From assembly GCA_031552235.1 (NCBI GenBank), contig JAVBMR010000008.1, positions 62,001 through 126,000 on the forward strand: DNA of 64,000 bases, given 5' to 3'. Within the stretch, counting starts at the first letter, position 1; each line of letters starts with the position of its first letter. Under the pieces are notes generated by a model. That model had not been told where the DNA came from. It saw only the letters and a list, made by a program, of their open reading frames with translations, and did not search any database. Of the stretch, positions 17,644-25,863 are shown one piece after another. The position numbers were made by a program, and so were the translations under genes. This stretch comes from WRDF01 sp031552235. GTDB taxonomy: Bacteria; Bacteroidota; Bacteroidia; Bacteroidales; Rikenellaceae.

Positions 17644-18209
17644 TGGCAAATTTCGTACCTACATACAAGACCCAGTACAAGGAACAGATCGTTCCCGCGC
17701 TGATGAAGGAATTCGATTACAAAAGCGTAATGCAGGTTCCGAAACTGGAAAAGATAGTCGTGAACCAGGGTATGGGCCAGGCCGTTGCGGACAAGAAACT
17801 CCTCGACGTGGCAATGGAAGAACTCTCAAGGATCACAGGCCAGAAGGCCGTGACTACCAAGTCGAAGAAGGATATCTCGAACTTCAAGCTGCGTAAAGGC
17901 ATGCCTATCGGCGTGCGCGTTACGCTGCGCGGAGCAAAGATGTACGAATTCATGGAAAGGCTCGTAGCCGTGGCCCTGCCGCGCGTGCGTGACTTCCAGG
18001 GTATAAACGAAAAGTTCGACGGCCGCGGCAACTACACCCTCGGTATCACGGAACAGATCATATTCCCGGAAATCGACATCGACAAGATCACCAAGATCTT
18101 CGGTATGGAGATCACTTTCGTGACCTCGGCAGACAGTGACAAAGAAGCCTATGCACTCCTCCGCGAGTTCGGCCTCCCGTTCAAAAACGCTAAGAAAAAA
18201 CAAGCATAA
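17643..18209 (+). CDS. rplE: 50S ribosomal protein L5
   Basis: 5S rRNA-binding protein of the central protuberance. 188 residues with VVNQGMGQAVADKK, KKDISNFKLRKGMPIGVRVTLRG-type core and the P-site loop region. Coupled to rplX and three bases from rpsN. Confidence 0.98.
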   Translation: MANFVPTYKTQYKEQIVPALMKEFDYKSVMQVPKLEKIVVNQGMGQAVADKKLLDVAMEELSRITGQKAVTTKSKKDISNFKLRKGMPIGVRVTLRGAKMYEFMERLVAVALPRVRDFQGINEKFDGRGNYTLGITEQIIFPEIDIDKITKIFGMEITFVTSADSDKEAYALLREFGLPFKNAKKKQA

Positions 18210-18212
18210 GAC

Positions 18213-18482
18213 ATGGCAAAAGAATCGATGAAAGCCCGCGAAGTGAAGCGTGCGAAACTGGTTGCGAGATATGCCGAGAAACGCGCCGCGCTCAAAGCCG
18301 CAGGCGACCAGGAAGGTCTCTCGAAACTGCCGCGCAACTCGAACCCGATCCGTCTGCACAACCGCTGCAAAGTGACCGGACGTCCGAAAGGTTACATGCG
18401 CCAGTTCGGCATCAGCCGTATCCAGTTCCGCGAAATGGCTTCTAACGGCCTTATCCCGGGAGTGAAGAAAGCAAGCTGGTAG
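18213..18482 (+). CDS. rpsN: 30S ribosomal protein S14, zinc-free long form
   Basis: 30S head protein. 89 residues, the long type without the CxxC-CxxC zinc ribbon of the 61-residue form: only one Cys (NRCKVTGRPKGYMRQFG) is present. Last gene before the second structured gap of the cluster, suggesting the end of one transcription segment. Confidence 0.97.
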   Translation: MAKESMKAREVKRAKLVARYAEKRAALKAAGDQEGLSKLPRNSNPIRLHNRCKVTGRPKGYMRQFGISRIQFREMASNGLIPGVKKASW

Positions 18483-18929
18483 GTCGCTTCCGCGACACGG
18501 ACAGGGCCGGAAAACCAGTTCCCTCCCGGAGCTATGCAATGGGAATTATTGGGAATCCGATCTGTTTAGGAGGTCGCTGAAACATAACCAACAAAACGTC
18601 GACTTGGGGAGTAAATAATGTTTTTCGGAACATTATTTCTCTCTAAGTCTGTGTTTTTGAGAAAAAAAGCGTATATTTGCCCGCTTTCCCGGGAGTGATG
18701 TGTGCGTATGTGAGGGGGAAAACCTGTGATGTGCATGTTTGTGCAGAGCAGAGATGTGTGTGGCGGAGAGCCTGTAATTATGGACGAAGGGGAAACCCGC
18801 GAGTGAATCAAGGGAGGGCCGCAATGTGCGTGGGAGAAGAAACCGCTAAAGAAGGCGGGGAAACAACAACAAGATTTAAAAGCAACACCTTAATAACTAA
18901 TTGATTTTTAATTTTTAATCTGAACAAAC
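18483..18929 (+). promoter_or_regulatory. Structured gap between rpsN and rpsH: hairpins and an internal promoter half-site
   Basis: 447 bases. In order: a GTCGC-TTCC-GCGAC stem-loop right after the rpsN stop (18483-18496); AGCTATGCAATGGGAA (18530-18545) and GGTCGCTGAA (18572-18581), both shared with the rplC leader; a 10-bp hairpin AAATAATGTT / AACATTATTT (18613-18638) of terminator type; TATATTTG (18672-18679), a -7 box without a clear -33 partner; then a leader rich in TGTG runs of about 250 bases. This suggests rpsH onward can be transcribed separately. Confidence 0.5.
18613..18638 (+). terminator. Terminator-like hairpin before rpsH
   Basis: Stem AAATAATGTT / AACATTATTT with a TTTCGG loop, followed by CTCTCTAAG. 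A-T rich and without a long T-run, so it may be an attenuator or mRNA 3' end rather than a strong terminator. Confidence 0.4.
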
Positions 18930-19328
18930 ATGACTGATCCAATTGCGGACTTTCTAACACGGATTAGAAACGCGGTGAAAGCCAACCACCGAGTGGTTGA
19001 AGCTCCCGGCTCAAAAATCAAACAGGAAATAACCAAAATCCTGTATGACCAGGGCTACATTCTCGCGTACAAGTTCGAAGCAGACGAAAAAGGGCATCCT
19101 GCTATCAAAATCGCCCTCAAGTATCACCCCGAATCCAAGATCAACGCGATCAAGGGCCTCAAGAGGGTGAGCCGTCCCGGTTTGCGCCAGTATGCCGACG
19201 TGAAAACAATGCCGAGCGTGCAGAACGGTCTCGGTATCGCCATCGTGTCGACAAGCAAAGGCATCATGACCGACAAAAAAGCGCGCCAGGAAAATGTTGG
19301 CGGCGAAGTACTTTGCTACATTTACTAA
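18930..19328 (+). CDS. rpsH: 30S ribosomal protein S8
   Basis: Primary 16S rRNA binder and, in E. coli, the translational repressor of the spc operon. 132 residues; MTDPIADFLTRIRNA start and STSKGIMTDKKARQENVGGEVLCYIY end are diagnostic. It heads a segment after a 447-base leader. Confidence 0.98.
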   Translation: MTDPIADFLTRIRNAVKANHRVVEAPGSKIKQEITKILYDQGYILAYKFEADEKGHPAIKIALKYHPESKINAIKGLKRVSRPGLRQYADVKTMPSVQNGLGIAIVSTSKGIMTDKKARQENVGGEVLCYIY

Positions 19329-19362
19329 TGTGGCTACTCACAAACAAACAAAATTTTAAAGA

Positions 19363-19920
19363 ATGTCAAGGATTGGAAAAGCACCTGTAAACCTGCCGGC
19401 TGGAGTGACTGTTACGGTCGCATCGGACAACACGGTAAGCGTGAAAGGGCCTCTTGGCGAACTGTCGCAGAAAGTCGATAAAGACATCACAGTTAAGCTG
19501 GAGGATGGCGTACTCACCGTAGAACGCCCAACGGACCAACCCCGCCACAGGTCTATGCACGGATTGTACCGCGCGCTCATCAACAACATGGTTGTGGGTG
19601 TGTCGAAAGGTTACGAAACAAAGCAGGAACTCGTCGGTGTAGGTCTCAAAGCCGAAGTAGAAGGCAACATATTGAAAATGTCGCTCGGCTATTCGCACGA
19701 TATATGGCTCATGCTCCCGGCCGAAATCAAGGCGGAAGCTGTCTCTGAAAAGAAAAGCAACCCTATCATCACTCTTAAGAGTACAGATAAACAGCTGATA
19801 GGCCAGGTTGCAGCTAAGATACGCTCACTGCGCAAACCGGAACCGTACAAAGGTAAGGGTATCAAGTTCGTGGGCGAACAGTTAAGGCGCAAGGCCGGTA
19901 AATCTGCAAATGCTAAATAG
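19363..19920 (+). CDS. rplF: 50S ribosomal protein L6
   Basis: 50S stalk-base protein; 185 residues in two similar domains. MSRIGKAPVNLPAGVTV start and the C-terminal RSLRKPEPYKGKGIKFVGEQ motif are intact. Confidence 0.98.
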   Translation: MSRIGKAPVNLPAGVTVTVASDNTVSVKGPLGELSQKVDKDITVKLEDGVLTVERPTDQPRHRSMHGLYRALINNMVVGVSKGYETKQELVGVGLKAEVEGNILKMSLGYSHDIWLMLPAEIKAEAVSEKKSNPIITLKSTDKQLIGQVAAKIRSLRKPEPYKGKGIKFVGEQLRRKAGKSANAK

Positions 19921-19936
19921 TAAATAAGGAAAGATT

Positions 19937-20299
19937 ATGGCATTGACTAAGACTGAAAGAAGGGCGAGGATCAAAATGAGGATCCGCAAGGTGGTAAGCG
20001 GTACCGCCGAGAAACCCCGCATGAGCGTATTTCGCAGCAACAAGCAGATATACATACAGTTTATTGACGACGTTAACGGTGTGACCCTTGCGGCGGCATC
20101 TTCGACAGACAAGGAAGTGGCTGCGAAACTCGCAGGCAAGACCAAAACCGAAGCAGCGGCCGTAGTAGGTAAATTCGCAGCGGAAAAAGCAGCGGCTAAG
20201 GGTATTAGCGAAGTTGCTTTCGACCGCGGAGGATACCTCTACCACGGAAGGGTTAAACAGTTGGCTGACGCCGCACGTGAAGGCGGCCTTAAATTCTAA
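19937..20299 (+). CDS. rplR: 50S ribosomal protein L18
   Basis: 5S rRNA-binding protein. 120 residues; RRARIKMRIRKVVSGTAEKPRMSVFRSNK-type N-terminus and VAFDRGGYLYHGRVKQLADAAREGGLKF C-terminus. Six bases from rpsE. Confidence 0.98.
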   Translation: MALTKTERRARIKMRIRKVVSGTAEKPRMSVFRSNKQIYIQFIDDVNGVTLAAASSTDKEVAAKLAGKTKTEAAAVVGKFAAEKAAAKGISEVAFDRGGYLYHGRVKQLADAAREGGLKF

Positions 20300-20305
20300 G
20301 CGGAT

Positions 20306-20824
20306 ATGAGCAATACGAATATAAAGAAAGTACGTACGAGCGACCTGGAACTCAAAGACAGGCTCGTAAGCATCCAGCGCGTTACGAAAGTAACCAAAGG
20401 GGGGCGCACCTTCACCTTCTCCGCTATAGTGGTGGTCGGTAACGAAAACGGCGTTGTGGGCTACGGCCTGGGCAAAGCCAGCGAAGTTACCGCGGCTATC
20501 GCAAAAGGCGTGGAAGACGCGAAGAAAAACCTCGTGAAGATACCGGTTCTCAACGGAACCATCCCGCACAAGCAGGAAGCACGTTACAGCGGATCGCTCG
20601 TTATGATCCGTCCGGCAGCCCCCGGTACGGGAGTTATCGCCGGCGGTGCCATGCGTGCCGTGCTCGAAAGCGTCGGCATCCACAACGTGCTCGCGAAGAG
20701 CAAGGGTTCGTCGAACCCCCACAACCTTGTGAAAGCAACGGTTCAGGCTCTTCTCGAACTCCGCGACGCCCGCAGCGTAGCCGAAGTGAGGGGTATCTCT
20801 CTCAACAAAGTGTTCAACGGTTAA
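20306..20824 (+). CDS. rpsE: 30S ribosomal protein S5
   Basis: 30S decoding-fidelity protein at the mRNA entry. 172 residues; double-stranded-RNA-binding-like domain followed by the C-domain (GTGVIAGGAMRAVLESVG, HNLVKATVQALLEL). Confidence 0.98.
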   Translation: MSNTNIKKVRTSDLELKDRLVSIQRVTKVTKGGRTFTFSAIVVVGNENGVVGYGLGKASEVTAAIAKGVEDAKKNLVKIPVLNGTIPHKQEARYSGSLVMIRPAAPGTGVIAGGAMRAVLESVGIHNVLAKSKGSSNPHNLVKATVQALLELRDARSVAEVRGISLNKVFNG

Positions 20825-20838
20825 TAAGTGCGAAAGAG

Positions 20839-21267
20839 ATGGCAAGAATAGATATTACTCAAGTGGTCAGCCGCATCGGCAGCACCGCAAGGCAGAGGAA
20901 AAACCTCGACGCACTCGGGCTTCGCAAACTCAACCAGACAGTAACCCACGACGATTCAGCGATCATCATGGGCATGGTTGAGAAAGTGAAACACCTTGTG
21001 GTAGTCGCTCCCGCAAAGGGCGAGGCTAAAGCCAAAAGCGCGCCCAAAGCAGCTCCAGCCCCGGCTAAAGAGGTGGCAGCAGAAGCTCCCAAGGCAGAAG
21101 TGAAAGCCGAAGCCCCCAAGGCGGAAGCAAAGGCAGCAGCGCCGAAAGCTGAAAAAGCCCCGGCAAAGAAAGCTCCCGCAGCGAAAGCACCTGCAAAGGC
21201 GGACGCGAAACCCGCAGCTAAAAAAAGTGTAAAACCAGCAACTGAGAAGAAAGATGGAACTAAATAA
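20839..21267 (+). CDS. rpmD: 50S ribosomal protein L30 with long Ala/Lys/Pro tail
   Basis: L30 is normally about 60 residues. Here residues 1-58 are a complete L30 (IDITQVVSRIGSTARQRKNL, then MGMVEKVKHLV), and residues 59-142 form a low-complexity tail of Ala, Lys, Pro and Glu with repeated APKAE and PAKKAPA-like units, similar in composition to histone H1 tails. The stop lies inside the start of rplO (14-base overlap), and the tail is in frame with no stop, so it is real coding sequence rather than readthrough. Confidence 0.93.
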   Translation: MARIDITQVVSRIGSTARQRKNLDALGLRKLNQTVTHDDSAIIMGMVEKVKHLVVVAPAKGEAKAKSAPKAAPAPAKEVAAEAPKAEVKAEAPKAEAKAAAPKAEKAPAKKAPAAKAPAKADAKPAAKKSVKPATEKKDGTK

Positions 21268-21700
21268 TCTGAAACCCGCAAAAGGAGCGACCCACAGCGA
21301 AAAGAGGATCGGCCGCGGACAGGGTTCAGGCCGCGGAGGTACGTCTACGCGCGGTCACAAAGGTGCCCAGTCGCGTTCGGGATACTCGCAAAAGCTCGGT
21401 TTCGAAGGCGGTCAGATGCCCCTCCAGAGGCGTTTGCCCAAATTCGGTTTCAAAAACCACAAACGCGTGGAATTCAAACCGATCAACCTTGCGGAACTCG
21501 AAGAACTCGCAAGCAAGAAAGCGCTTAAGGCAATTTCTCCGGAAGTCCTTATCGAGGCAGGTATCGTGTCGAAGAACGACAAGATCAAGATACTCGGCAA
21601 CGGCAAACTGACAAAATCGGTCGAAGTTACCGCTCACGCTTTCAGCAAGAGCGCCGCAGAAGCAATCGAAGCAGCAGGCGGGAAAGCCGTTAAACTGTAA
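21254..21700 (+). CDS. rplO: 50S ribosomal protein L15
   Basis: Late 50S assembly protein. 148 residues starting MELNNLKPAKGATHSEKRIG; the GQGSGRGGTSTRGHKGAQSR segment is the family hallmark. The start lies within the end of rpmD. Confidence 0.97.
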   Translation: MELNNLKPAKGATHSEKRIGRGQGSGRGGTSTRGHKGAQSRSGYSQKLGFEGGQMPLQRRLPKFGFKNHKRVEFKPINLAELEELASKKALKAISPEVLIEAGIVSKNDKIKILGNGKLTKSVEVTAHAFSKSAAEAIEAAGGKAVKL

Positions 21701-21721
21701 ACCTTATAATCCTTAAGGCTT

Positions 21722-23059
21722 ATGAAACGGCTAATCGAAACAATTAAAAACATATTTAAGATCGAGGAACTGCGCAAGAGGATACTCTATACGCTCGGTC
21801 TCGTTCTTATATATAGGTTCGGTACGCATGTGGTCATCCCAGGTATCAACCCGGAAGCACTCTCGAACCTGACCAGCGCCACAAGCGGCGGCGGTTTGAT
21901 GGGCCTGCTCAACATCTTCTCGGGCGGCGCGTTCGGTAATGCTTCGGTGTTCGCACTCGGTGTAATGCCGTATATCTCCGCGTCGATCGTGATCCAGCTG
22001 CTCGGTATCGTTGTGCCCTATTTCCAGAAACTCCAGAAAGAGGGGGAGAGCGGAAGGCGCAAGATCAACCAGATGACAAGGTACCTGACGATCATTATCC
22101 TCATCCCGCAGGCTATAGCCTATATAGCGTCGCTGCCGACAGCGTTCAATATCCCTGAATCCGCATTCATCATGGGACACAAGAACGTGCTGTTCATAGC
22201 GGTCGCGATGATGGCGCTCATGGCAGGTACGATGTTCGTAATGTGGCTCGGCGAAAAGATCACCGACAAAGGTATCGGTAACGGCGTGTCGCTCATCATC
22301 ATGGTGGGTATCGTGGCCCGTCTTCCGTTCGCACTGTTGGCTGAAATCAACTCGCGTTTCGCTGCCGACATGGTAGGCGGCGGTGCCATAATGTTCATCG
22401 TGGAGATCATGATATGGTTCTTCGTATTCATGGCGAGCATCGCGCTCGTGCAGGCGGTACGCAAGATCCCGGTGCAGTATGCGAAACGCATCGTCGGAAA
22501 CAAACAATACGGAGGTGTACGCCAGTACATACCGCTGAAAATAAACGCCGCCAACGTTATGCCTATCATCTTTGCCCAGGCGCTGATGATGATCCCCATG
22601 CTCTTTTCAGGAGCGGAATGGGCGCAGGGCTTCGTCACGACGTTTATGAACCACAACGGTTTCTGGCATAACTTCGTATTCGCGCTGCTCGTGATCGCGT
22701 TCACGTATTTCTATACGGCGGTTACGGTTAACCCCAATCAGATGGCGGAAGACATGAAACGCAACGGCGGATTTATCCCGGGTGTCAAACCGGGCAAGAA
22801 AACCGTTGACTATATCGACGCCGTGATGACAAGGATCACGCTCCCTGGGTCGATCTTCCTCGCGCTCGTGGCTATCATGCCCGCGTTCGCATCGAAGCTC
22901 GGCATCAACCAGCAGTTCGCCCTCTTCTTCGGGGGTACGTCGCTGCTGATCTTGGTGGGTGTAGTTCTTGATACTCTCAAGCAGATCGAAAGCCATCTGT
23001 TGATGCGCCACTACGACGGCCTTATGAAGACCGGACGTATCAAAGGACGCAACGGATAG
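21722..23059 (+). CDS. secY: Protein translocase subunit SecY
   Basis: Central channel of the Sec translocon in the inner membrane. 445 residues with ten hydrophobic segments. FGTHVVIPGIN, FSGGAFGNASVFALGVMPYI and the cytoplasmic loop KIPVQYAKRIV are recognisable. Position after rplO is the standard spc-operon place. Confidence 0.98.
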   Translation: MKRLIETIKNIFKIEELRKRILYTLGLVLIYRFGTHVVIPGINPEALSNLTSATSGGGLMGLLNIFSGGAFGNASVFALGVMPYISASIVIQLLGIVVPYFQKLQKEGESGRRKINQMTRYLTIIILIPQAIAYIASLPTAFNIPESAFIMGHKNVLFIAVAMMALMAGTMFVMWLGEKITDKGIGNGVSLIIMVGIVARLPFALLAEINSRFAADMVGGGAIMFIVEIMIWFFVFMASIALVQAVRKIPVQYAKRIVGNKQYGGVRQYIPLKINAANVMPIIFAQALMMIPMLFSGAEWAQGFVTTFMNHNGFWHNFVFALLVIAFTYFYTAVTVNPNQMAEDMKRNGGFIPGVKPGKKTVDYIDAVMTRITLPGSIFLALVAIMPAFASKLGINQQFALFFGGTSLLILVGVVLDTLKQIESHLLMRHYDGLMKTGRIKGRNG

Positions 23060-23085
23060 TTTCGAACCCAGAGTTCTTACCAACG

Positions 23086-23856
23086 ATGATATACTTAAAG
23101 ACCAAGGAAGAGATAGAGCTGCTCCGCGAGAATAACCTTCTCGTGTCGGCAACCCTGGCGGAAGTGAAAAAACACGTGAAGCCCGGAGTGACGACGAAAG
23201 AGCTGGACGCGGTGGCCGAAAGGTTCATCCGCGCTCACGGAGCGGTTCCCGGCTTCCTCGGTTATGGAAACCCGCCGTACCCCGCGACACTCTGTGTTTC
23301 GGTCAACGAGCAGGTGGTCCATGGAATACCGTCGGATTACGCCCTCAGGGAAGGCGATATCGTTTCGGTGGACTGCGGTACCCTTATGAAGGGGTTTTAT
23401 GGTGATTCCGCGTATACTTTCGCGGTAGGCGAGATCGCACCGGAGGTGCAGAAACTTCTCGCCGTGACCACAGAGGCCCTCCGTAAAGGTGTCGAACAGG
23501 CGAAAATCGGAAACCGCGTAGGCGATATTTCCGCAGCCGTGCAGGTCCATGCCGAATCGAACGGTTTCTCCGTCGTGAGGGAGCTTACCGGACACGGCCT
23601 CGGGTGCAACATGCACGAGGAACCGGAAGTCCCCAACTTCGGGGTCAAAGGCAGGGGACCCGTCCTCCAGGAGGGGATGGTCATCTGCATCGAACCGATG
23701 ATCAACATGGGGACACGCCACGTTGTCTTCGAGAGGGATGGATGGACAGTCCGCACGCGTGACCGCAAACCTTCGGCGCATTTCGAATTCGCCGTCGCGG
23801 TCACGAAGGACGGCCCGGACATACTGACGGATTTCGGTATCATCGAAAAAGAGTAG
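23086..23856 (+). CDS. map: Methionine aminopeptidase, type I
   Basis: Removes the initiator Met from nascent proteins with a two-metal site. 256 residues. Metal ligands are in VSVDCGTLMKGFYGDSAYTF (two Asp), the LTGHGLG His, MVICIEPM (Glu) and a final Glu near the C-terminus (SAHFEFAVAV region). No N-terminal zinc-finger extension. Lies between secY and infA, as in many Bacteroidetes and Firmicutes. Confidence 0.97.
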   Translation: MIYLKTKEEIELLRENNLLVSATLAEVKKHVKPGVTTKELDAVAERFIRAHGAVPGFLGYGNPPYPATLCVSVNEQVVHGIPSDYALREGDIVSVDCGTLMKGFYGDSAYTFAVGEIAPEVQKLLAVTTEALRKGVEQAKIGNRVGDISAAVQVHAESNGFSVVRELTGHGLGCNMHEEPEVPNFGVKGRGPVLQEGMVICIEPMINMGTRHVVFERDGWTVRTRDRKPSAHFEFAVAVTKDGPDILTDFGIIEKE

Positions 23857-23888
23857 GACAAACCAAAGTAACACAACCAAGGAACTCT

Positions 23889-24107
23889 ATGGCAAAGCAA
23901 ACTGCTATTGAAAAGGACGGAACGATAACCGAAGCGCTGTCGAACGCGATGTTCCGCGTCGAGCTGGACAACGGTCACGTTATCACCGCCCACATCTCCG
24001 GGAAAATGAGGATGCACTACATCAAAATCCTCCCCGGCGATAAAGTTAAAGTTGAAATGTCCCCTTACGATTTGTCCAAAGGACGAATTTCGTTCCGCTA
24101 CAAATAG
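23889..24107 (+). CDS. infA: Translation initiation factor IF-1
   Basis: OB-fold factor binding the 30S A site. 72 residues, exactly the usual length: MAKQTAIEKDGTITEALSNA start and SPYDLSKGRISFRYK end. A 149-base gap follows before rpmJ. Confidence 0.98.
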   Translation: MAKQTAIEKDGTITEALSNAMFRVELDNGHVITAHISGKMRMHYIKILPGDKVKVEMSPYDLSKGRISFRYK

Positions 24108-24256
24108 AGGGGAAAACAAGGCTTGCAGGGCAGACATTCATTAAGCCGCCGGACCTGTAAATGTTAGGGGCAACCCGCATGACATTTGGAACCGGTGCGG
24201 AAAAATGAAAACAATGTCGCCGTGGGGGTTTTGTTAAAAAAAAACTAAAAAAACCA

Positions 24257-24373
24257 ATGAAAGTAAAATCGTCAATCAAGAAGAGGAGCGAGGATTGCAA
24301 GATCGTAAAGCGCAAAGGCAAGCTCTATGTTATCTGCAAGAAGAACCCTAAATTAAAAATGCGTCAGGGTTAA
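24257..24373 (+). CDS. rpmJ: 50S ribosomal protein L36 with partial loss of zinc ligands
   Basis: 38 residues read directly from the sequence: MKVKSSIKKRSEDC, then KIVKRKGKLYVIC, ending NPKLKMRQG. The usual zinc ligands are Cys11, Cys14, Cys27 and His33; here only Cys14 and Cys27 remain, with Ser at 11 and Leu at 33, so zinc binding is unlikely. Loss of these ligands in L36 is known in several lineages. Sits between infA and rpsM as usual. Confidence 0.95.
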   Translation: MKVKSSIKKRSEDCKIVKRKGKLYVICKKNPKLKMRQG

Positions 24374-24404
24374 TCCCTCAAACCAAAAACAACGAACAAG
24401 ATTT

Positions 24405-24785
24405 ATGGCACGTATAGTAGGTGTAGATTTACCAAAAAACAAACGAGGCGTAATCGGCCTTACCTATATTTACGGTATAGGACGCAGTACGTCGCAGAAG
24501 ATCCTCGAAATGGCAGGGGTGGACCCGAACCAGAAAGTACAGGAATGGAACGACGACCAGGTGAACGCAATCCGTTCTGCTATCGCTGAAAGCGGCATCA
24601 AAGTGGAAGGCGAAGCGCGCTCGGTGGTACAGCTCAACATCAAACGCCTTATGGACATCGGTTGCTACCGTGGTATCCGCCACCGTATCGGCCTGCCGGT
24701 AAGGGGTCAGAGCACCAAGAACAACGCGCGTACCCGCAAAGGACGCAAGAAAACAGTCGCTAACAAGAAAAAAGCAACTAAGTAA
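24405..24785 (+). CDS. rpsM: 30S ribosomal protein S13
   Basis: 30S head protein touching P-site tRNA and forming bridge B1. 126 residues; ARIVGVDLPKNKRGVIGLTYIYGIG helix region and GQSTKNNARTRKG C-terminal RNA-binding motif. Confidence 0.98.
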   Translation: MARIVGVDLPKNKRGVIGLTYIYGIGRSTSQKILEMAGVDPNQKVQEWNDDQVNAIRSAIAESGIKVEGEARSVVQLNIKRLMDIGCYRGIRHRIGLPVRGQSTKNNARTRKGRKKTVANKKKATK

Positions 24786-24797
24786 TAAAACAGAGTT

Positions 24798-25187
24798 ATG
24801 GCTAAAAAAACAAATACGGTTAAAAAGAAAGTCGTTAAGGTCGACGGCGTGGGCCAGGTTCACGTTCACTCGACTTTCAACAACGTTATCGTTACGATCA
24901 CCAACGGTAACGGCGACGTGATAAGCTGGAGCTCTGCAGGTAAAATGGGTTTCAGGGGTTCGAAAAAGAACACCCCCTACGCTGCCCAGACTGCCGCTAC
25001 GGATTGCGCAAAGGTTGCTTACGATATGGGATTGCGCAAAGTAAAAGTTTATGTTAAAGGACCGGGTGCCGGCCGCGAATCCGCGATCCGCACAATCCAC
25101 GGCGCAGGAATCGAAGTTATCGAGATCATTGACGTAACTCCGATGCCGCACAACGGATGCCGTCCGCCTAACCGCCGCCGCGTGTAA
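24798..25187 (+). CDS. rpsK: 30S ribosomal protein S11
   Basis: 30S platform protein near the E site. 129 residues; VHVHSTFNNVIVTITNGNGD, GMGL-equivalent DMGLRKVKVYVKGPGAGRES and the final DVTPMPHNGCRPPNRRRV are diagnostic. Confidence 0.98.
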   Translation: MAKKTNTVKKKVVKVDGVGQVHVHSTFNNVIVTITNGNGDVISWSSAGKMGFRGSKKNTPYAAQTAATDCAKVAYDMGLRKVKVYVKGPGAGRESAIRTIHGAGIEVIEIIDVTPMPHNGCRPPNRRRV

Positions 25188-25232
25188 TCGAGTCGGCAGT
25201 AGGAATTTTTTAAAACATAAAGCAAAAATACA

Positions 25233-25838
25233 ATGGCAAGATATATTGGACCAAAAAGTAAGATCTCGCGCAAATTCGGCGAACCGATCTTCGGTACGGA
25301 TAAAGTTCTCGAAAAGAAGAACTACCCTCCCGGACAGCACGGAATGGCGCGCAAACGCAAGAAAGTATCGGAATACGGTACTCAGCTGAGCGAAAAGCAG
25401 AAAGCAAAATCGACATACGGCGTCCTTGAAAAACAGTTTCACAGGACTTTCGAAGAAGCAGCGCGCATGGGCGGTATCACAGGTGAAAACCTGCTGAAAC
25501 TCCTCGAAGCACGCCTCGACAACGTAGTGTTCCGTTTGGGCCTCGCCCCGACAAGGGCCGGCGCACGCCAGCTCGTCGTACACCGCCATATCACGGTTAA
25601 CGGAGCGGTACTCAACGTACCTTCGTACAGCCTTAAGATCGGCGACGTTATTTCCGTACGCGAAAAATCGAGGAGCCTCGAATCTATCCAGGAATCGCTC
25701 TCGGGCCGCCGCAACCGCTACTCGTGGTTGGAGTGGGACGGAAGTTCGATGACCGGTAAGTTCATGGCGAAACCCGAACGCGAGGATATCCCTGAAAACA
25801 TCAAGGAACAGCTCATCGTCGAATTGTACTCGAAGTAG
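25233..25838 (+). CDS. rpsD: 30S ribosomal protein S4
   Basis: Primary 16S binder; in E. coli it represses the alpha operon. 201 residues, of the type without N-terminal zinc Cys. S4 RNA-binding domain at LLEARLDNVVFRLGLAPTRAGARQLV. Confidence 0.98.
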   Translation: MARYIGPKSKISRKFGEPIFGTDKVLEKKNYPPGQHGMARKRKKVSEYGTQLSEKQKAKSTYGVLEKQFHRTFEEAARMGGITGENLLKLLEARLDNVVFRLGLAPTRAGARQLVVHRHITVNGAVLNVPSYSLKIGDVISVREKSRSLESIQESLSGRRNRYSWLEWDGSSMTGKFMAKPEREDIPENIKEQLIVELYSK

Positions 25839-25863
25839 TAAATAACTGCAAACGAATAAACCT

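Noticed and set aside
18677..18904. 75-codon ORF in the rpsN-rpsH gap
   Set aside because: TGTG-rich leader sequence with no family similarity and no ribosome site; better explained as untranslated leader.
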